A DNA stretch of 64,000 nucleotides from an uncultured bacterium. GTDB lineage: Bacteria; Bacteroidota; Bacteroidia; Bacteroidales; Bacteroidaceae. Under the pieces are notes generated by a model. It saw only the letters and a list, made by a program, of their open reading frames with translations. It ran no database searches and was not told the DNA's origin. The stretch covers positions 1-64,000 of the forward strand of contig CAJMSE010000006.1 of assembly GCA_905216025.1 (NCBI GenBank), written 5' to 3'. Below, in pieces: positions 59,027 to 64,000 of this stretch (positions within the stretch are counted from its first letter, which is position 1; every line of letters begins with the position of its first letter). A program made the translations under genes and the position numbers.

Positions 59027-60550
59027 ATGTTTAAAAGATTTATTTACAGAGGTTTTTTACCTGTTGTATTTGCCGCAGCCATGGTTGTGGCGGCTCCGTC
59101 GTGCAGCAGCGACGACGAGTTGGCCGGCAGTGTGAAGTTTGTTTCCGGTGACGATGATGTCGCAATCAATACCGGAATGGAGGGCGGAGTGTTCTCCCTG
59201 CCGATAAAAGCCACAGGCAAATGGACGGCAGCGGTAGTTGTGAGTGGCGACGAAGACACATGGCTCACGCCGTTGAATGAGAGTGGCGATGGCGACGGTA
59301 CGGTTGAACTGGTAATGGAGCCCAACTGCACCGAGGCCGGACGCACATGCAGCGTGGTGATAACCTGCGGCGAGAGCTGTATAACATGCCCCGTAAGACA
59401 GGGTAATGAGGTCGCTCCCGAATACACAGAGGACAACGGGGAAGTTGATTATACCGTATTCAAAGGCACCGCTCCCATCGGTTTCGGCATGCAGATAAGT
59501 AATGTAAGCGGTAAAACTAAGTTCTACGCCGGACAGATATTCATGGCAAACAACTTCGGTAACAGTAAGTTTTCCAGTCAGGCTTATATCGACAAATTCG
59601 GACTGTCGCCGGCCGATTTTATCTATACGGAGGATATACCGAGAAACAAAATCAAACTTTCCACAGTGCGCGACTTCCAGAGCCATGAAGACTCCATAGG
59701 CGCATACCTGTCTGTAAGCGTTGGTTACGGTATGTTCAAGTTGGGACTTAAAGGGTCGTTCCAGATGGAAGGAACGAGTGGAGACACCATCTCGAGATAC
59801 ACGGCGATAAGCGAACAGCCAGTGTCGTCGGTGAGCATCAATTATGCCGAACTTCTTTCGCTCTATGATGATTTGGCCGATGCCAATGCCGTTGAGCGCA
59901 AACTTGTCATGGCTCCCACATTTGCAAAACTGCGCGACGATATAGAAGCGCTCGTGGCAGATAGCAAGGATGCCGACGACCCGGCACTGAGCAAGTTGCT
60001 GACAAAGCTCGACAAGAACTACGGACCGGTGTTCTGCACCGATGCTACATTGGGTGGCTCGTGCAATCTGGCTGTCGAACTGTCGAAAGGATATTCCGAA
60101 ACAGCCATGAAGATAAGCGGACAGCTGACGGCATCGTTCACAAGTCTCTTCTCGCTCGACGCATCGGCATCGGCCAATTACTTCAACTCTTCCAAGTCAT
60201 TCCTTGAGTCTTCCACGATAGACATCGACGTTACGGGTGGTTCCAAGGAAAAACGCAGCAGTCTTGTCAAGTCTCTCGCAGGGTTGAACATGCTGTCAGA
60301 TCCGTCGACAAGCGCCCCAGTGCCCTATGAAAGCATGATAACCGAAATAGGTTCGTGGGCAGACAGCATCGACCCGGCTGTGGCAGGAACGTTCACCTGC
60401 ACCCAATATTCGATGCAGGGAATATGGAAACTGTTTAGCGATGATGCACAAGAGGTGATAAAGACCTTTTTAGCAAACAAGTACAAGAACGGCACCGACG
60501 GTAAATGTCCGTATCTCGTGAACATACAACAGATGATAGATGAAGATTAA
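59027..60550 (+). CDS. MACPF-like lipoprotein 1 with BACON domain and degenerate signature
   Basis: A 507-residue lipoprotein (signal ending AAPSC, then SSDDE, a surface-export sequence). Residues about 35-125 form a BACON-like domain (WTAAVVVSGDEDTWLTPLNE, GRTCSVVITCGESCITCP). The rest aligns in layout with the next two genes: FYAGQIFMANNFG, then Y332-GPVFCTDATLGG, which corresponds to the MACPF signature Y-G-T-H-x-GG with TH changed to PV. It ends near QGIWKLFSDDAQ, where the other two continue with a further C-terminal domain. It may be a non-toxic partner or an immunity-like paralog. The family call is from motif and layout. Its end overlaps the next gene by 11 bases. Confidence 0.7.
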   Translation: MFKRFIYRGFLPVVFAAAMVVAAPSCSSDDELAGSVKFVSGDDDVAINTGMEGGVFSLPIKATGKWTAAVVVSGDEDTWLTPLNESGDGDGTVELVMEPNCTEAGRTCSVVITCGESCITCPVRQGNEVAPEYTEDNGEVDYTVFKGTAPIGFGMQISNVSGKTKFYAGQIFMANNFGNSKFSSQAYIDKFGLSPADFIYTEDIPRNKIKLSTVRDFQSHEDSIGAYLSVSVGYGMFKLGLKGSFQMEGTSGDTISRYTAISEQPVSSVSINYAELLSLYDDLADANAVERKLVMAPTFAKLRDDIEALVADSKDADDPALSKLLTKLDKNYGPVFCTDATLGGSCNLAVELSKGYSETAMKISGQLTASFTSLFSLDASASANYFNSSKSFLESSTIDIDVTGGSKEKRSSLVKSLAGLNMLSDPSTSAPVPYESMITEIGSWADSIDPAVAGTFTCTQYSMQGIWKLFSDDAQEVIKTFLANKYKNGTDGKCPYLVNIQQMIDED

Positions 60551-62369
60551 TCATGCACTTATGGCATTTCTGTGTGCGGCGCTCGTATCCTGTTCGGACG
60601 AGCTGCCGCTTGCGGACATGCCCGAATCTTTGCCGTCGGGAGCAGACAGTTACTGGAAGACAGGCACTCGCTCGCCCGATATGGAGGAGGCAATGCTCCG
60701 CAGCCACGGTGTGGGCTTCTCGTTCGATGCCGTGAACGGAACGAAATGCAATGTGGGCGATGTTCGCTGCCAGATTGTGGACGTGGATAAGTTAGATGCT
60801 CTCGGCGCTTACAGTGAGGAGTGGAAATCATATACAAAGACAAACTTCTTCACCAGTCATAACGAAGTCGAGTATTTACAACAGACGGGAGTGACGATGG
60901 AAGTGTCGGGAAGCATGCTGCTGTATAAAGGCAGCTATATGTCGGCGGCAGCCATAATGGAGAAAGGTAAGGAGAATACGGTGCGCTTTACGAGCAATTA
61001 CGATGTACAGGAACTCGCAAAACGCATCGATACCGGTGTCCTATCCGATTTCAGTACCGATGAACTTGCAGACCTGTTAAGCCCCAATTTCCTTTATGCT
61101 CTGAATAAAATAGAGGCAACCGATATTGATAATGTGGCCGTGGTAGACTCGTTTATCAATATATTCGGTACGCACGTGATAACAGAAGCATTGGTGGGCG
61201 GCCGTCTGACAATGGACATCGTTGCCTCGAAAAAGCAGTTTACGACATATATACACGAGAAGACTGTATCGGAACAGTCGCTAAATCTGTTTTTCACTAT
61301 ACTTGAGCAGATTGTCAGTGAGGAAAACCAACGCTTCATGAAAGGCGTGCTGAACAATTCGGAATTGGTAATGACAACGAAAGGCGGAGACGTTACGAAA
61401 CTCTCTTCGATAATCGCGGCCCCAAATCCGGACAAGATAAAAGAAAACACAGCCGCGCTAAGCGAATGGGAGAAGACCGTGGCATACAGTGCAAACGACC
61501 CGTGGAGCAGCCGGTGCGAGATGCTCGACATGGAGGTCATTCCTATTTGGGAGTTTGTTCCGAACCCTGTGACGGCGCAAAGGATAAAGACGCGCATACA
61601 GGCCGACGCGCTTACCATGCAGCAACTCTATGGCAACCGAAATTTTGTTAGCGTGCGGATAGACGCAAATCCGCGGTCGGTGACAACCTCGCTCGGTGGA
61701 AAACCGGTAACAGTGAACGACCCGTGGGTGGTGGATGTTATTGCCGCCAATCGCAAGGTGGCCACCGTGTGCAAGGAATGGGTGCCGGAATTAGACCCCG
61801 AGCACAGCGTGCGAGTGGTGTATCCGATATACGAGAACAAGTTTCAGGAAGCATCCGGAGTATGTATATACAACGGAAGCGCTTACAGCGTGCGCTGGCT
61901 TTACGACCGCTTTGTGGTGGAAAAGATGGATACTCCGGTATCGGGCAACACGTTGTATCTTAACTGCGGAATCCTGTCCACGCAGCCTACGGACGGCATA
62001 GAATACGCCGCCGGCAAGGCAACGCTCGGCTATGAATGGCCGGGAAGTCTTGACATCAACGGCAATCTGGCCGGTCAGCCATATTACGAAACGCGCAAAT
62101 TCCTCGACCGATTTTACATAACGACAGCCGATTCGTACAGTAATCTGCCCAACTGGAGCTACTGCAAGGACGACGGACTGAGCAAATACATGAACGACGA
62201 GTATGGCGACATGTTGCGGGAAAACGACCCTTACGCTTTATCGGGAATTGTGCTGAATGGCCGGGGCGGCAAGGCCAATCTGTCAAACCGTATGGTCAGG
62301 AATGATGATTATACCTATTATATAAACAGCACGGAGATAAAATACGTGAAACGACATGAGAATAAATAA
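60540..62369 (+). CDS. MACPF-domain lipoprotein 2
   Basis: A 609-residue lipoprotein (signal ending LVSC, then SDELP). The MACPF signature is F209-GTHVITEALVGG. Before it, GVTMEVSGSMLLYKGSYMSA and DVDKLDALGAYSEEW fit the first half of the perforin fold. After it, VIPIWEFVPNPVTAQRIKTR begins a C-terminal domain shared with gene 3 (CKEWVPELDPEHSVRVVYPI). No BACON domain. Bacteroidales MACPF lipoproteins (BSAPs) are secreted toxins that kill related strains, but others may have other targets. ATG 60540 overlaps gene 1; ATG 62356 of gene 3 lies within its end (14-base overlap), so the three are translationally coupled. Confidence 0.85.
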   Translation: MKINHALMAFLCAALVSCSDELPLADMPESLPSGADSYWKTGTRSPDMEEAMLRSHGVGFSFDAVNGTKCNVGDVRCQIVDVDKLDALGAYSEEWKSYTKTNFFTSHNEVEYLQQTGVTMEVSGSMLLYKGSYMSAAAIMEKGKENTVRFTSNYDVQELAKRIDTGVLSDFSTDELADLLSPNFLYALNKIEATDIDNVAVVDSFINIFGTHVITEALVGGRLTMDIVASKKQFTTYIHEKTVSEQSLNLFFTILEQIVSEENQRFMKGVLNNSELVMTTKGGDVTKLSSIIAAPNPDKIKENTAALSEWEKTVAYSANDPWSSRCEMLDMEVIPIWEFVPNPVTAQRIKTRIQADALTMQQLYGNRNFVSVRIDANPRSVTTSLGGKPVTVNDPWVVDVIAANRKVATVCKEWVPELDPEHSVRVVYPIYENKFQEASGVCIYNGSAYSVRWLYDRFVVEKMDTPVSGNTLYLNCGILSTQPTDGIEYAAGKATLGYEWPGSLDINGNLAGQPYYETRKFLDRFYITTADSYSNLPNWSYCKDDGLSKYMNDEYGDMLRENDPYALSGIVLNGRGGKANLSNRMVRNDDYTYYINSTEIKYVKRHENK

Positions 62370-64000
62370 GCTATTGACAGGACTGTTCGCGACGTTTGTC
62401 ATGCTGTTGCCGACAGGATGCTCCGATGATACGGTGCCGGAAGCGCCGCAGGGGAGTGTGAAACTTGAAGAGACGAGCGTCGTACTGCCTCAGAAAGGAC
62501 GCTATTACAGTATCGCCGTGACTTCGAATGCGGCTCCGGGGACGTTGAGTGTCACCACGGATGCCGACTGGATAAGCATCTCTACGCCCACGGTTACCGA
62601 CGACGGGTATGCCGAGTTTTGCGCAGAGCCGAACTATGGCGATGCCGGGCGAGATGCAGTAATCATTGTTTCTGCGCCCGACGGGCATGCCGCCGAGTGT
62701 CGCGTGCATCAAAACAGCGCCTCGGACGATGATGAAAATGCCTTGGCTGAAAACTTTTTCTATGTAGGATACGGATATAACATATTCGATTCGTATCAGA
62801 ATACCAACAGTGTATACGAACCGGTGATTGATATTCAGAAACTCGCTGCCGTCAGCAACGGTCGCGGCATACAGACACAGCTGCGAGGTGGAACGGAGGT
62901 AGAAACGATAACAGCCACGTCGCTCTATGAAATGGCGGAGCTTCTGACCAAGAAAATGGAGAAGACTGGGAGCGGACTGACCGGCTCAAAGAAGACTGTG
63001 GTGCGCTTTGATGCCGGTTCTGTTGCCATAAACGAGACCGGTTACGCATATATAAATCTCAAGAACACCGTGGCTTCGTCGGCAATCGACTTCTCATATA
63101 TACAGTATGTCATGGATAAAGACAACGGACAGACGGTCGACTTGTTCACTGCCGATTTCCGGAAGATGTACGACAAGGTGGTGAAGAGTCCTACAGAAAC
63201 CAATATAAAGGCTCTCTTCAAGAAATATGGTACGCACATCATCACTTTCGCCGAGCTCGGATCGATGATGGATATCACGGTGAATTTCAGCCGTGAGATG
63301 TCGGGTGCGCTGAAGATGAGAGCCGAAGACTTTGCCGACTACTTCTTTAATCACGAACCGTCGGAGTTTGTCGATGGGAATGGTAAGGTACAGGGAATGA
63401 CCACGAAGTTGAAGGCAGACAACACGTTCACCATCAGTGGCGGCGGAAAAAAGGAGCGGGAGCAGATTGTTGACGATTGCGTAAAGCTCGGGAAAATACG
63501 TCAGGAGACCATGCAGGCGTGGCAGAACAGCGTGCCCGAAAACCCGTTGAGCGGCGATGTAGACCCGAGCACGCTCGCACCGCATAACTTTCAGCTTGTG
63601 CCTATATGGAGCCTGTTCCCCACAAAGGTGGTGGGCGAGTTCTTAAAGTGTGCCAAGAAAGAGTCGGAGAAGCTGACAAACTCCATCGCACCGTACCTTA
63701 CGGGCAGCGACTACTATGCAATCAATATCGACAGGCAATCGTTCATGACGTTCGGAAGCAGGGACGAGACACTGGTGCGTGTGCTTTATGCCGTAAACGG
63801 CAGCGTGATGCAACCTGTGTTGGAGATATGCAACGAGTATGTTCCCGTATTGCGTGGCGACAAGAGGGTAACAGTGGTCTATCCGATACGTGAGGGACGT
63901 GTTTTCCATGGTAGCGGATTGTTTCTCGGCGACGGTGAGGGTAACCCGCCCGCATTCCTTACTTTCTCGGGCGGAAAGGTCTATGTGATGCCTGTTAAGG
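62356..64000 (+). CDS. MACPF-domain lipoprotein 3 with BACON domain (runs past window end)
   Basis: The first 548 residues of a lipoprotein cut by the window end. Signal peptide MRINKLLTGLFATFVMLLPT ends at GC, then SDDTVPE. Residues about 33-125 form a BACON-like domain (TLSVTTDADWISISTPTV, AGRDAVIIVSAPDGHA). The MACPF signature is intact: Y291-GTHIITFAELGS. VPIWSLFPTKVVGEFLKC and EYVPVLRGDKRVTVVYPIRE then match the C-terminal domain of gene 2. The frame is open to the last base. It starts inside the end of gene 2. The 3' end and any further cassette genes lie outside the window. Confidence 0.85.
   Translation, partial: MRINKLLTGLFATFVMLLPTGCSDDTVPEAPQGSVKLEETSVVLPQKGRYYSIAVTSNAAPGTLSVTTDADWISISTPTVTDDGYAEFCAEPNYGDAGRDAVIIVSAPDGHAAECRVHQNSASDDDENALAENFFYVGYGYNIFDSYQNTNSVYEPVIDIQKLAAVSNGRGIQTQLRGGTEVETITATSLYEMAELLTKKMEKTGSGLTGSKKTVVRFDAGSVAINETGYAYINLKNTVASSAIDFSYIQYVMDKDNGQTVDLFTADFRKMYDKVVKSPTETNIKALFKKYGTHIITFAELGSMMDITVNFSREMSGALKMRAEDFADYFFNHEPSEFVDGNGKVQGMTTKLKADNTFTISGGGKKEREQIVDDCVKLGKIRQETMQAWQNSVPENPLSGDVDPSTLAPHNFQLVPIWSLFPTKVVGEFLKCAKKESEKLTNSIAPYLTGSDYYAINIDRQSFMTFGSRDETLVRVLYAVNGSVMQPVLEICNEYVPVLRGDKRVTVVYPIREGRVFHGSGLFLGDGEGNPPAFLTFSGGKVYVMPVK

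Overview
The window is from the main chromosome of a member of the Bacteroidales, most likely a Prevotellaceae-type organism. I base this on several things: promoters with the Bacteroidetes -7 box TAnnTTTG; surface lipoproteins with acidic residues after the lipobox cysteine; type V (FimA/Mfa1) fimbriae with DUF3575/DUF3868 partners; a BtuG-like surface cobalamin-binding lipoprotein; BACON and MACPF lipoproteins; and a tmRNA with tag GENKYALAA. I cannot fix the genus from sequence alone.

Layout. 1-580 holds dispersed repeats. 582-4921 is a small lipoprotein followed by a B12 uptake locus (cobalamin riboswitch, BtuB-type TonB receptor, BtuG-like propeller). 5166-10246 (minus) pairs an AmpG-like permease with a giant glycosyltransferase/HIT-phosphorylase-like/SpoIID fusion. 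10397-11305 is an Abi-type protein. 11633-18892 is a run of housekeeping genes: rlmN, a DUF4837 lipoprotein, pdxA, a flippase-like membrane protein, a sigma-54 activator, lptE, a TPR protein and secG, then tRNA-His. A low-molecular-weight phosphatase and tatA-tatC follow. 21401-32104 is a seven-gene fimbrial operon. tmRNA lies at 32655-33052 (minus).

33220-49006 is a surface-polysaccharide (capsule or O-antigen-like) locus: Wza-like exporter, Wzz, Wzy, Wzx, glycosyltransferases, Wzi, a DegT aminotransferase, two initiating sugar transferases and a CapD-like 4,6-dehydratase. 49149-53436 carries a glycine/serine-rich secreted protein, a DUF308 membrane protein and an EEP nuclease/uracil-DNA glycosylase/uridine kinase operon. 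53943-57477 has a lipoprotein nuclease, rpmE (type B L31), a candidate small RNA, glutathione peroxidase and trxB. 57598-58449 is a Fic protein.

The right end (59027 to past the window edge) is the most unusual part. Three overlapping genes encode related MACPF-type lipoproteins. The first has a degenerate signature and the third runs off the window. They are preceded by a strongly structured RNA leader (about 58783-58964) with its own promoter. MACPF lipoproteins of Bacteroidales are known as secreted antimicrobial toxins (BSAPs), so this cassette is the best candidate for a little-described system.

Between genes there are two repeat families. One is a mosaic element: a 145-bp MITE-like unit, a conserved module and an array of 22-bp repeats, seen at four places. 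The other is a set of long perfect hairpins built from GACGCAAAG-like or GACACAGAG-like words.
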